A stretch of DNA of 6,512 nucleotides from Pseudomonadota bacterium (GTDB lineage Bacteria > Pseudomonadota > Alphaproteobacteria > Rhizobiales > Rhizobiaceae). The stretch spans positions 1 to 6,512 of the forward strand of contig JAEXXS010000502.1 of NCBI GenBank assembly GCA_023451915.1. Direction: 5' to 3'. Made by a program: the position numbers and the translations under genes. Below are positions 1-5,961 of the stretch, in pieces (the first letter of the stretch is position 1; each line of letters opens with the position of its first letter). The notes under the pieces are model-generated. The model was not told the DNA's origin, searched no databases, and saw nothing but the letters and a program-made list of their open reading frames with translations.

Positions 1-1
1 G

Positions 2-73
2 GCTCCGGTTGCCTGAAATTTCCTCCAGGGCGCGGAACTGATCATTTGTCACGCAGAATACTCCGGTAGGCAT
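2..73 (-). CDS. possible start of an unidentified gene, cut by the window edge
   Basis: A minus-strand frame runs without a stop from a TGA at 143-145 to the left edge of the window. The ATG at 71-73 gives a 24-codon start reading MPTGVFCVTNDQFRALEEIS and onward. A GTG at 110-112 in the same frame would be an alternative, longer start. The residues look protein-like, and the gene would lie downstream of the DUF1254 gene in the same direction. However, only a weak Shine-Dalgarno sequence (GCGAG) precedes the ATG, and the visible part is too short to name. It could equally be chance open frame. Confidence 0.3.
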   Translation of the reverse strand, partial: MPTGVFCVTNDQFRALEEISGNRS

Positions 74-185
74 ACACTCGCTGCCATCAAAGGTCCCCGC
101 AATGGTCAGCACACCGGATAATAGGCATGAAGCCTTAGCAACTCATTAACCGTGCCGCAGAAGATTTGGGATCGCCGGGGCGTGT

Positions 186-728
186 TCAGCTGCCCTCGAA
201 GGGCGTGCATTGGGCATCGTCGAAGAAGCGCTGCACTTCTTCCTTCCAGGTCGCATCCGGCATGAAAACACGCAGCACGGCTGCGCCTTCGCCGATATTC
301 TGCTCAACCGCCAGAGACTGCGCATCGATCTGCGAACCGTCCGCCTTGAGGCTCGCCATGCCGACCGGATCAGCGATGATGAGATCAAGCTTGCGCTCGT
401 TGGAGACGTTATCGTTGATGCTATAGAGATTGTCGCCGTTTGGCGCATAGACCGACAGCGACCAATAGGGAACGATGCCTGTCGTGGTTATATGAACGGG
501 ACCGTCGGCCAGATCGAAGCGGCAGGTGGCTTCCTTGACCAGCGGGTCTCGATCACTGACGGGGCCTTTCTTCTCGTCAAGCGCGAAAAAGCGATAGGGC
601 GTCGTGCCATTTTCGATGCGCGCCCAGGCATTCGTGTCCGAGTAAACCGGAACGAGAAAAAGGACACAGATGTGGACGATGGCCGCGCCGACGAGGCCGA
701 GCAGGACAAGACGGAGGAAACTACCCAT
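186..728 (-). CDS. membrane-anchored DUF1254-type protein
   Basis: A 180-aa protein with one N-terminal hydrophobic segment (about residues 4-28). The rest is soluble and probably periplasmic. The anchor is followed by a segment beginning SDTNAWARIE; then come a cysteine-containing stretch (ATCRFDLADGP, near 87-97) and IVPYWSLSVYAPNGDNLYSI near 105-124. This pattern (a single-turn anchor, then a short domain ending in a W-S-L-S-V-Y-x-P-N-G-D-N motif) is that of small alphaproteobacterial DUF1254 proteins. The domain's biochemical role is not established. The ATG at 726-728 lies 5 bases after the stop of the DUF1214 gene, so it is the last clear gene of the PBP operon. Its Shine-Dalgarno sequence is weak (GGAT, about 8 bases upstream). 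In larger proteins DUF1254 sits N-terminal to DUF1214; here the two halves are separate genes in the reverse order. Family assignment is from memory of the pattern and fairly sure. Confidence 0.85.
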   Translation of the reverse strand: MGSFLRLVLLGLVGAAIVHICVLFLVPVYSDTNAWARIENGTTPYRFFALDEKKGPVSDRDPLVKEATCRFDLADGPVHITTTGIVPYWSLSVYAPNGDNLYSINDNVSNERKLDLIIADPVGMASLKADGSQIDAQSLAVEQNIGEGAAVLRVFMPDATWKEEVQRFFDDAQCTPFEGS

Positions 729-733
729 GATGG

Positions 734-1324
734 TTATCCATGGCAGTCGTCCCCTGTGCGCACGAGTGAAGGCATGACGAGATCGGACAGGCCCGACGAG
801 CTTGCGGCGGGCGTGTCGTAAAGCGTCATGACGAGAACGAGGCCGCCTTGGCCCTCCACCGGCAGCCAGTTTCCGGGGCGGGCGTCGGGGCCGATGGTGA
901 TGGAAACGCCGCCGTCATCTTCATACAGGACTTCCTGTGAATGAAGTGCTGCCTGAAGGCCGTCACGCGGCTTGATCGGATTGAGATTGGGCGTGGCCGG
1001 ATAGATCGTCCAGAATCGCGCCGGGGGCGTGGCCCCCGTCAGCCGGTAGGTGCAACCGCGCTGCAAGTCGCGCCCGCTGCTGTCGCGGCGTGCAAAAAAG
1101 GGCAGGCCTTCGGCGGTGCCAAGCGCCAGATAGGCCTTGCGGGCGGCGCGCGCGCGGGAATAGGGATCGGCATTTGCCGTTCCATCGTCGGGAAATGCCG
1201 TCCATGCGCCCACCTGCAATTCTCCGAAACCGTTGAAACGGTCGAGGATGAAATGGACGCTGAAAATGCCTCCGCCGAGCGCAAGCGCCAGTACAAAAGC
1301 GGCTTTGAGAATGGTTTTCAGCAT
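734..1324 (-). CDS. membrane-anchored DUF1214 protein
   Basis: A 196-aa protein with an N-terminal transmembrane anchor (about residues 5-27) and a periplasmic DUF1214 domain. The family signatures are visible: GAWTAFPDDGTANADPYSRA near residues 38-57, RFWTIYP near 103-109, and the C-terminal GNWLPVEGQGGLVLVMTLYD near 150-169. The structural role of this domain is known only loosely and no catalytic residues can be assigned. The start is well supported: the Shine-Dalgarno GAGG is formed by the stop codon region of the preceding PBP gene (TGAGGATAT then ATG), a gap of 6 bases, which suggests translational coupling. The gene sits between the PBP and a DUF1254 gene, so an envelope or cell-wall-linked role is a reasonable inference from context only. 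Confidence 0.88.
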   Translation of the reverse strand: MLKTILKAAFVLALALGGGIFSVHFILDRFNGFGELQVGAWTAFPDDGTANADPYSRARAARKAYLALGTAEGLPFFARRDSSGRDLQRGCTYRLTGATPPARFWTIYPATPNLNPIKPRDGLQAALHSQEVLYEDDGGVSITIGPDARPGNWLPVEGQGGLVLVMTLYDTPAASSSGLSDLVMPSLVRTGDDCHG

Positions 1325-1330
1325 ATATCC

Positions 1331-3505
1331 TCAAAGCACCGAAATCTTGGCCCGCTCGGCAATTTTCGGCAGGGGCGGTGCGGCCAGGAAACGCTCGTGC
1401 AACTCCTTGAGAACCTTTGTTGCCATCGGTGAAAGAACCCGGGGCGGCGCGGCCATGGTTTCTTCCGGCTTGGCATTGGCCACCTGCGGCGCCGGGTTTT
1501 TCGGTGGAGCGGGGAAGGGCGGCGTCACGCCGGGGATCGGCTTCAGTTCCACATTCTGATGCGCGTAGGACATCATGCGTTGCCATGCCATGGCTGGCAG
1601 GATGCCGCCGGTCATTTCCTTCATCGGCGTGAAATTGTCATTGCCGAACCAGACCGCCGCCGTGAAATTGCCGGTGAAGCCGACAAACCACGCATCGCGA
1701 TAATTCTGCGTGGTGCCAGTCTTGCCGCCAACCCGCGTCATGGGCAGTGCAGCGCGACGGCCCGTACCGCGTTCCGGCACCTGAACCAGCATGGAGTTCA
1801 TCTCGAAGGCGGCTTTTTCAGACAAGGCGCGGTGCGGTTTGGGTGCATCACGGGTGAAATCCCACAACACGCGACCATCCGAAGAAACGATCTGCGTAAA
1901 GGCGTGACGATTGCCCGCCATGCCGCCATTGGGAAACACATTGAAGCCGGTCGCCTGATCCATCACCGTCATTTCGGATGTACCAAGCACCATGGTCTTG
2001 TGCGAGGAGATCGGCGATTCCACACCCATCGCCTTGGTCAAGGCGACAATCGGTGCCGTGGTCAGATAATCCTTGGCGAGGCGTACAGGCACACTGTTCA
2101 GCGAGCGCACGAGCGCGGTCGTCAGATCAACCCGGCCAGCAAAGCTGCGTCCGTAATTGCGCGGTGACCAGTTCCCCCAGCTGACCGGCGCATCGGAAAC
2201 GATGGTGTTGGGCGTCAGGCCCTTTTCCATCGCCGCTGCATAGACATAGGGCTTGAAGGACGAGCCCGCTTGACGCAATGCCCGGGTGGCGCGGTTGAAC
2301 TGGCTTTCGCCATAATCGCGCCCACCAACAAGGGCGCGCACCGAACCGTCATTGGCGAGAACGACGGTCGCCGCTTCCGCAACATTATAGTCCTTGCCGT
2401 ACTGGCGCAGGTGATATTCGAGCGATTCTTCCGCTGCCCGCTGGATGTTGCTGTCCAGCGTGGTGCGCACGATCAGCGTGTGCTGCGGCATGTGGCCCGC
2501 AACCCGCTTGACCTCATCAAAGGCCCAGTCGAGGAAATAATCGGGGCTTTCATTCTTGGCGCGGTCGATCACGCTTGCCGGATGGCGGCGCGCAACGGCG
2601 ACCTGACCTTCGCTCAGGAAACCGCTTTCAACCATATTGGAGAGAACGACATTGGCGCGTGCGCGTGCGGCGGGCAGATTGACATGCGGCGCGAATTTGG
2701 CTGGCGCCTTGAACAGGCCTGCCAGCATGGCGGCCTCGGCCAGCGAAACATCCTTGATGTTCTTGCCGAAATAGAATTCGGAAGCGGCCGCGATGCCGAA
2801 CGTGCCGCCGCCCATATAGGCGCGGTCCAGATAGAGCTGCAGGATTTCCTTCTTGCTCAGATTGCTTTCCAGCCAGAGCGCCAGAAAGGCTTCCTTGATC
2901 TTGCGTTCCAGCGTACGTTCGTTGGAAAGAAACAGGTTTTTGGCCAGTTGCTGGGTGATGGTCGAGCCGCCCTGCACAACGCCATTGGCGCGCATGTTCT
3001 GGCTGAGCGCGCGGCTCAGGCCCCAGAAATCAATGCCGTAATGGTCGAAGAAGCGTCGATCTTCGGTGCCCAGCACCGCCTTGATGACATGATCCGGCAA
3101 TTCGTCGATGGGCACGGCCTGACGGTGCAGAATGCCGCGTTGGCCAATTTCATTGCCGTAACGGTCAAGGAAAGTGACGGCATAATCGTCCTGCGCGCGC
3201 CAGTCTTTCTTGGTTTCTTCAAAAGCGGGCAGCGCCAGCATGAGAAGCACTACAGAACCCGCGACGCCTAGCGTAAAACCCTCGTCCAGAACCTCGACCA
3301 CAAAACGCCGGAAACCGCGCACACGAAAGCGGCGCGAAAAGATGGTGATGTTTTCCCACCATTCGCCGAGACGGAAATGCAGATTGTACAGGCCTGAATC
3401 GATCCAGGCGTCGAGTCCAATCAGGCGCGAAACCCGCAAGGGTTTCCGCTGCTTTTTTCCGGAATCTTTGTCTGCCGTATGACGCATAAACTCTGACTTC
3501 GGCAC
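1331..3505 (-). CDS. class A penicillin-binding protein, PBP1A family (transglycosylase/transpeptidase)
   Basis: A bifunctional peptidoglycan synthase of 724 aa. It polymerises lipid II into glycan strands and cross-links the peptides, acting from the inner membrane. After a basic cytoplasmic N-terminus there is one transmembrane helix (about 76-95). The GT51 transglycosylase domain follows, with the catalytic glutamate in EDRRFFDHYGID (E148), QGGSTITQQLAKN (178-190), ERKIKEAF (200-207) and the YMGGGTFGIAAASEFYFGK block (230-248). The transpeptidase domain carries all three motifs: SSFK (nucleophile S415, K418), SLN (468-470) and KTGTT (595-599). A proline-rich tail follows (about 653-690). 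All catalytic residues are present, so it should be active. The first gene of the operon, it is followed within 6 bases by the DUF1214 gene. The start is uncertain: GTG at 3503-3505 has no clear Shine-Dalgarno sequence, and ATG at 3485-3487 (six codons shorter) has only a weak one. Several paralogues exist in such genomes, so I give no gene symbol. Confidence 0.95.
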   Translation of the reverse strand: MPKSEFMRHTADKDSGKKQRKPLRVSRLIGLDAWIDSGLYNLHFRLGEWWENITIFSRRFRVRGFRRFVVEVLDEGFTLGVAGSVVLLMLALPAFEETKKDWRAQDDYAVTFLDRYGNEIGQRGILHRQAVPIDELPDHVIKAVLGTEDRRFFDHYGIDFWGLSRALSQNMRANGVVQGGSTITQQLAKNLFLSNERTLERKIKEAFLALWLESNLSKKEILQLYLDRAYMGGGTFGIAAASEFYFGKNIKDVSLAEAAMLAGLFKAPAKFAPHVNLPAARARANVVLSNMVESGFLSEGQVAVARRHPASVIDRAKNESPDYFLDWAFDEVKRVAGHMPQHTLIVRTTLDSNIQRAAEESLEYHLRQYGKDYNVAEAATVVLANDGSVRALVGGRDYGESQFNRATRALRQAGSSFKPYVYAAAMEKGLTPNTIVSDAPVSWGNWSPRNYGRSFAGRVDLTTALVRSLNSVPVRLAKDYLTTAPIVALTKAMGVESPISSHKTMVLGTSEMTVMDQATGFNVFPNGGMAGNRHAFTQIVSSDGRVLWDFTRDAPKPHRALSEKAAFEMNSMLVQVPERGTGRRAALPMTRVGGKTGTTQNYRDAWFVGFTGNFTAAVWFGNDNFTPMKEMTGGILPAMAWQRMMSYAHQNVELKPIPGVTPPFPAPPKNPAPQVANAKPEETMAAPPRVLSPMATKVLKELHERFLAAPPLPKIAERAKISVL

Positions 3506-3540
3506 TAGAGAGTTGGGAAATGCACTGAACTTGCTCTTTT

Positions 3541-3569
3541 ATTATAGCAAACTAATAGGCCAGGAGCCT
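3541..3569 (-). promoter_or_regulatory. extended -10 promoter of the PBP operon
   Basis: On the minus strand there is a perfect TATAAT (3541-3546), preceded by TGC, which makes an extended -10. The -35 region (about 3564-3569) is poor (AGGCTC), as is usual when an extended -10 is present. Transcription would start near 3534, leaving a leader of about 29 bases to the GTG or 47 to the ATG. An imperfect inverted repeat (ACT..AGGC at 3551-3560 and GCCTAGT at 3566-3572) lies over the -35 region and could be an operator. Confidence 0.55.
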
Positions 3570-3725
3570 AGTGGGCGGAAGTTGACGATTGGTTGCCAGC
3601 AAGTGGATCAGCAAAAATTTAATGGCAATCGTGAAAAGCCAGCAGAAACATAAAGTTGCCCGCTATTTTATAATTTCAAGCCTCGGGTTTCGGGTGAAGC
3701 GGGTGTTTCGGGGAAATGTATTTTG

Positions 3726-3739
3726 TTAGTATATACTAA
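3726..3739. promoter_or_regulatory. perfect 14-bp palindrome, possible operator
   Basis: TTAGTATATACTAA is a perfect inverted repeat with no spacer. It lies about 65 bases upstream of the -35 box of the small RNA and about 185 bases upstream of the PBP -10. This is the size and symmetry of a site for a dimeric repressor or activator. In AT-rich DNA a 14-bp palindrome can also arise by chance, and I cannot assign a regulator. Confidence 0.35.
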
Positions 3740-3802
3740 AATAATGAATTTGAAGCCCATACCATAAAATGGGAAAATATTCGTTAAATAGGAAAAAAGT
3801 CC

Positions 3803-3831
3803 TTGACTGCGTAACGGTGGTTTGGTAGTCA
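3803..3831 (+). promoter_or_regulatory. promoter of the small RNA
   Basis: TTGACT at 3803-3808, within the alphaproteobacterial -35 form CTTGAC (3802-3807), is followed by a 17-base spacer and TAGTCA (3826-3831) as a -10. The -35 is strong and the spacing ideal; the -10 is only moderate. The predicted start is near 3838-3840, exactly where the 5' stem of the RNA begins. Confidence 0.6.
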
Positions 3832-3837
3832 TTCGGT

Positions 3838-3937
3838 ACGGTCGAAGAAGTGTAACCGCAGTCGCTGATTGGGGGAATAACGCTTCGAACCAAACATGTT
3901 CATAACCCCGCAAGCGCGTGCGCTTCCGGGGTTTTTT
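3838..3937 (+). ncRNA. candidate trans-acting small RNA of about 100 nt
   Basis: This is an independent transcription unit with its own promoter and terminator and no translatable gene between them. The predicted transcript folds into two parts. A 5' domain is closed by pairing of 3840-3847 (GGTCGAAG) with 3883-3891 (CTTCGAACC), 8 base pairs with one bulged A at 3889. A terminator hairpin follows at 3904-3933. The enclosed loop contains a single-stranded GGGGGAA at about 3871-3877, and the linker between the two hairpins is short and unpaired; both are possible target-contact regions. I do not recognise it as a named family. It diverges from the PBP operon and lies beside a phage remnant, so it could be a core-genome regulator or belong to the remnant. 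What it regulates is unknown. Confidence 0.6.
3904..3937 (+). terminator. Rho-independent terminator of the small RNA
   Basis: AACCCCG (3904-3910) and AAGCGC (3912-3917) pair with GCGCTT (3920-3925) and CGGGGTT (3927-3933). There is one C-C mismatch and a tiny loop that would open to GCGTGC or similar. A run of T continues directly to 3937. Strong GC-rich stem plus T-run on the plus strand; there is no T-run on the other side, so it acts on plus-strand transcription only. Confidence 0.85.
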
Positions 3938-3940
3938 ATA

Positions 3941-4275
3941 AACGCACGTGCCGCAATTGGACATCACAACAAGACGGTCGCGGCGGATTTTGCTTGATGG
4001 TGAAGTGGTGGGGTCACACCTCTTCATCCTGCTTGATGTTCTGCTTCCATGCCGCTGTAAGCCGCGCTGATGATGCTTGGTTCGCACATGGTGCAGGCGC
4101 AAAAGAAAAGACGTTGTGGGGCATTCGGCAGGTCCATTGAGCGCACGGGTTTATGCTCCGAGTAACGGCGGCACTCATCCGATAAACCGTCCGACGACCG
4201 AACTGAAAGAAGGTTGGCCATTGGACGTGAGACATTAGCTATTGCTGAAAGGTGCGCTCGCCCGGGAGGTAATGC
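3941..4275. other. intergenic stretch with no assignable gene
   Basis: About 335 bases between the small RNA terminator and the first phage-side ORF. Open frames on the minus strand (4014-4235 and 4024-4281) overlap each other, lack good ribosome binding sites and encode low-complexity, non-protein-like sequence. On the plus strand short frames are closed quickly by stops. It may contain eroded remains of phage genes, and presumably the promoter for the small ORF at 4276, but I cannot point to one with confidence. Confidence 0.6.
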
Positions 4276-4440
4276 ATGCAAATCGTAGGCTATGCATCTT
4301 GCACATGCTGTTCGGAATTCCCTGTGACAACACTTATGTCAGTTTCGAATAGACTGTCGGTCTTCGTTCCGGCTGACGGTGTTGCTTTGGATGGGCATAA
4401 AGCCAAGGCTTTCAGCGCTGCTGGGGCGCTTTTCGGATAG
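4276..4440 (+). CDS. small ORF of 54 codons, unknown function
   Basis: A short gene candidate. Its support is a strong Shine-Dalgarno sequence, GGGAGG at 4264-4269, placed 6 bases before the ATG at 4276. The product begins MQIVGYASCTCCSEFPVTTL and has three closely spaced cysteines (residues 9, 11, 12) and no membrane helix. A second ATG at 4272 in another frame would give a 26-codon peptide but sits too close (2 bases) to the Shine-Dalgarno. I recognise no family. It lies on the same strand as the DUF6107 gene, 131 bases upstream. Hairpins within its 3' end (AAAGCC-AA-GGCTTT at 4399-4412, then AGCGC..GCGCTTTT to 4433) raise the alternative that this is a leader or small transcript rather than a gene. 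Confidence 0.4.
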   Translation: MQIVGYASCTCCSEFPVTTLMSVSNRLSVFVPADGVALDGHKAKAFSAAGALFG

Positions 4441-4511
4441 AATTCTCGCCTTCATTACCACGCCAATGTCATCGCAGACTCCTAGCGTCGCAACCATTTG
4501 CGCGCGCTTTT

Positions 4512-4527
4512 TTCTCATCGATGAGAA
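4512..4527. promoter_or_regulatory. perfect 16-bp palindrome upstream of the DUF6107 gene
   Basis: TTCTCATCGATGAGAA is a perfect inverted repeat ending 44 bases before the ATG of the DUF6107 gene. It has no T-run after it on either strand that would make it a terminator. The size and position suit an operator for a dimeric phage-type repressor, but no regulator gene is present in the window. Confidence 0.4.
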
Positions 4528-4571
4528 GCAGTCGGCGGTTGTCTATCAGTCCACAAAGACAGGAGGTCGTT

Positions 4572-4976
4572 ATGGGCACTCTGAACGACACGCTTTTTGC
4601 ATCCGATATAGCATGGCTTTGGTTCGCCAAGGTGGCAGGTGCAATCGCAGGTGCGACGGTATCTGTTTTATATATGCCGCCGCGTGGCAGGCGCGAGGCG
4701 GCGGCGCGTTTTGCTGTCGGCATTATTTGCGGCATAGTTTTTGGTGGCGCGGCAAGCGTCAAGATAATGAAAGCGTTAACGCTTGAAGCGGTAATTGGAC
4801 GAACAGAACTAATGCTCATTGGGTCGACCTCGGCGAGCCTTGCTTCTTGGTCGGCTCTGGGAGTGTTTAAACGTTTCAGGGAACGATTTAAGAATGCACC
4901 CCTGCCGGGCATTTTTCCTCCTGCAAGGAGCTCCGATGGGGAAGCTGGAAGTTCGAAACCAAACGCTCATCGCTAA
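4572..4976 (+). CDS. DUF6107-type phage-associated membrane protein
   Basis: A 134-aa protein with three predicted membrane segments at about residues 15-34, 46-62 and 78-98. A conserved basic loop, PPRGRREAAARF (36-47), links the first two. A hydrophilic tail follows, basic near 100-108 and then proline- and serine-rich. The loop plus a GIICGIVFGGAA helix is the pattern I associate with DUF6107 proteins of Hyphomicrobiales prophages. Function is unproven; size and topology would suit a holin-like lysis accessory, which is inference. The start was chosen at 4572 because AGGAGGT (4561-4567) lies immediately upstream; an earlier in-frame ATG at 4521 falls inside the 16-bp palindrome and has no ribosome binding site. 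The frame is intact, unlike the neighbouring IS and tail genes. Confidence 0.7.
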   Translation: MGTLNDTLFASDIAWLWFAKVAGAIAGATVSVLYMPPRGRREAAARFAVGIICGIVFGGAASVKIMKALTLEAVIGRTELMLIGSTSASLASWSALGVFKRFRERFKNAPLPGIFPPARSSDGEAGSSKPNAHR

Positions 4977-4984
4977 GGCTGGAA

Positions 4985-5010
4985 AGATGTCGAGATAGAC
5001 CGCGACATTT
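4985..5010 (+). terminator. possible weak terminator after the DUF6107 gene
   Basis: AGATGTCG (4985-4992) can pair with CGACATTT (5003-5010), including one G-T pair, around a 10-base loop. Only three T residues end the stem, so termination would be weak. A second small inverted repeat, CTGGCT-T-AGCCAG, follows at 5011-5023. Confidence 0.25.
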
Positions 5011-5064
5011 CTGGCTTAGCCAGCGAGAAGAGGACGAGCGTGGCGCGTTCAGCTTCGCGCTGCA

Positions 5065-5889
5065 CTAGGGTCAAAACCCAATCAGACTGTTGATCATATT
5101 TGCGCTCTGTGATTCACTGTCTTTTACAGCAGGAGAATTCTGGCTTGATGACCGGCAGGGCGGTGATTGCGCCATTGCTTCCGACCAACCAGCCTGGCAC
5201 TCATCGCACCGACGATCGCCGGCTCATCAGCGGAATCATACACGTCCTGCGATCGGGTTGCAGATGGCAGGATTGTCCAGCCTGCTACGGACCTCCAACA
5301 ACCGTCTATAACCGCTTCCATCGCTGGTCAGCCAAAGGAATATGGCGGCGGATGTTTGAAGCTTTGGTGCAACGAACCGATCGGGACATCCATATGATCG
5401 ACAGCACCACTGCAAAAGCACACCGCTCTGCGGCTGGCGGAAAAGGGGTGCGATGCCGAAGCAATCGGTCGCTCGCGAGGCGGCAGATCGACAAAAATCC
5501 ATGCTGTTGTCGATGGTTGGGGCCATCCAGTCGCGTTGCAAATAGCACCTGGGCAACGCGGAGACGCTCCCGTTGCCATCCCACTGCTCGAGCCTCTGCC
5601 CCAGACCCGCCTCTGTGCGGCAGACACTGCTTACGACGGCGACGCTTTGCGAGACTTCCTTGCAACGCGTGGTACGTAACTAGTCATTCCCAACAATCCA
5701 ACTCGAAAGCGGATCAGGCCGTTTGACCCGATCGCCTACCGACGACGAAATATCATCGAACGCACCTTCTGCCGCGTTAAGGATTGGAGGCGTATCGCGA
5801 CTCGATATGACAAGCTTATGATTAACTTCGCGGCGACATGCTACATCGCAGCCATCATAACATGGTGGATCATTGAGGCTGGAGCCTAG
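5065..5889 (+). mobile_element. degenerate IS5-family insertion sequence
   Basis: An IS of about 817 bp (5069-5885) bounded by CTAG on both sides (5065-5068 and 5886-5889). CTAG fits the YTAR type of target duplication known in the IS5 family. The ends are imperfect inverted repeats: TAGGGTCA reading in from the left and TAGGCTCC from the right (6 of 8 match). The single transposase gene fills the element, and its stop codon overlaps the right-hand CTAG. Both the ends and the gene have decayed, so it should be immobile. It lies between the DUF6107 gene and the tail fragment of a phage remnant. Confidence 0.8.
5138..5889 (+). pseudogene. broken IS5-family DDE transposase
   Basis: Homologous residues continue across three disruptions. 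The N-terminus FWLDDRQ (5138-5158) is in one frame. A loss of 2 bases near 5159 shifts to a second frame running from AVIAPLLP through VLRSGCRWQDCP, YGPPTTVYNRFHRW and MIDSTTAKAHRSA. A second shift near 5445-5449 leads to CDAEAIGRSRGG, ADTAYDGD and RKRIRPFDPIAYRRRN. An in-frame TAA interrupts this third part at 5677-5679. The DDE residues can still be seen: D at 5400-5402, D at 5623-5625 and E at 5758-5760. The last lies in a perfect Y(2)R(3)E(6)K signature (Y at 5737, K at 5779), diagnostic of IS4/IS5-type transposases. The original start codon is not clear; a TTG at 5090 opens the first frame, but this is probably not the native start. Three lesions make a functional enzyme, even by programmed frameshifting, very unlikely. 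Confidence 0.88.
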
Positions 5890-5961
5890 GGCGCAATGTG
5901 CACATAACGTTCACGCTGTCATTCTCGCTCGACAATCTGAATTCCGTTCTCACCTTTTTAG

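Larger units (their letters stand above)
3506..3802. other. AT-rich intergenic region between the PBP operon and the small RNA
   Basis: No convincing gene here. The stretch is clearly richer in A and T than its surroundings. It contains the PBP promoter on the minus strand, a perfect 14-bp palindrome at 3726-3739, and the sequence just upstream of the small RNA promoter. A minus-strand open frame crosses it (3668-4102), but its composition is not protein-like and it runs through the small RNA and its terminator. Confidence 0.7.

Noticed and set aside
210..821. 203-codon plus-strand open frame
   Set aside because: Mirror of the DUF1254 gene, and it crosses into the DUF1214 gene; no ribosome binding site and no recognisable domain.
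963..1586. 207-codon minus-strand frame overlapping the end of the PBP and the DUF1214 gene
   Set aside because: Out-of-frame reading of two well-supported genes; composition is arginine/alanine/glycine-rich as expected of a shadow.
2270..3271. 333-codon plus-strand open frame antisense to the PBP gene
   Set aside because: It lies wholly opposite a gene with complete GT51 and transpeptidase motifs; long antisense frames are expected in GC-rich DNA and this one shows no family pattern.
3840..3891. tRNA-like TTCGAACC segment
   Set aside because: No acceptor stem, anticodon arm or correct spacing; the segment is better explained as the 3' strand of the small RNA's first stem.
3896..3997. 33-codon plus-strand frame beginning at the ATG before the terminator
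   Set aside because: It translates straight through the terminator hairpin and the only purine-rich sequence upstream is too far from the ATG.
3668..4102. 144-codon minus-strand open frame
   Set aside because: Runs through the small RNA, its terminator and AT-rich non-coding DNA, and reads as non-protein-like sequence.
5060..5890. Transposase expressed by programmed ribosomal frameshifting
   Set aside because: Two shifts plus an in-frame TAA, with no heptamer-type slippery site at the first shift, indicate decay rather than programmed recoding.
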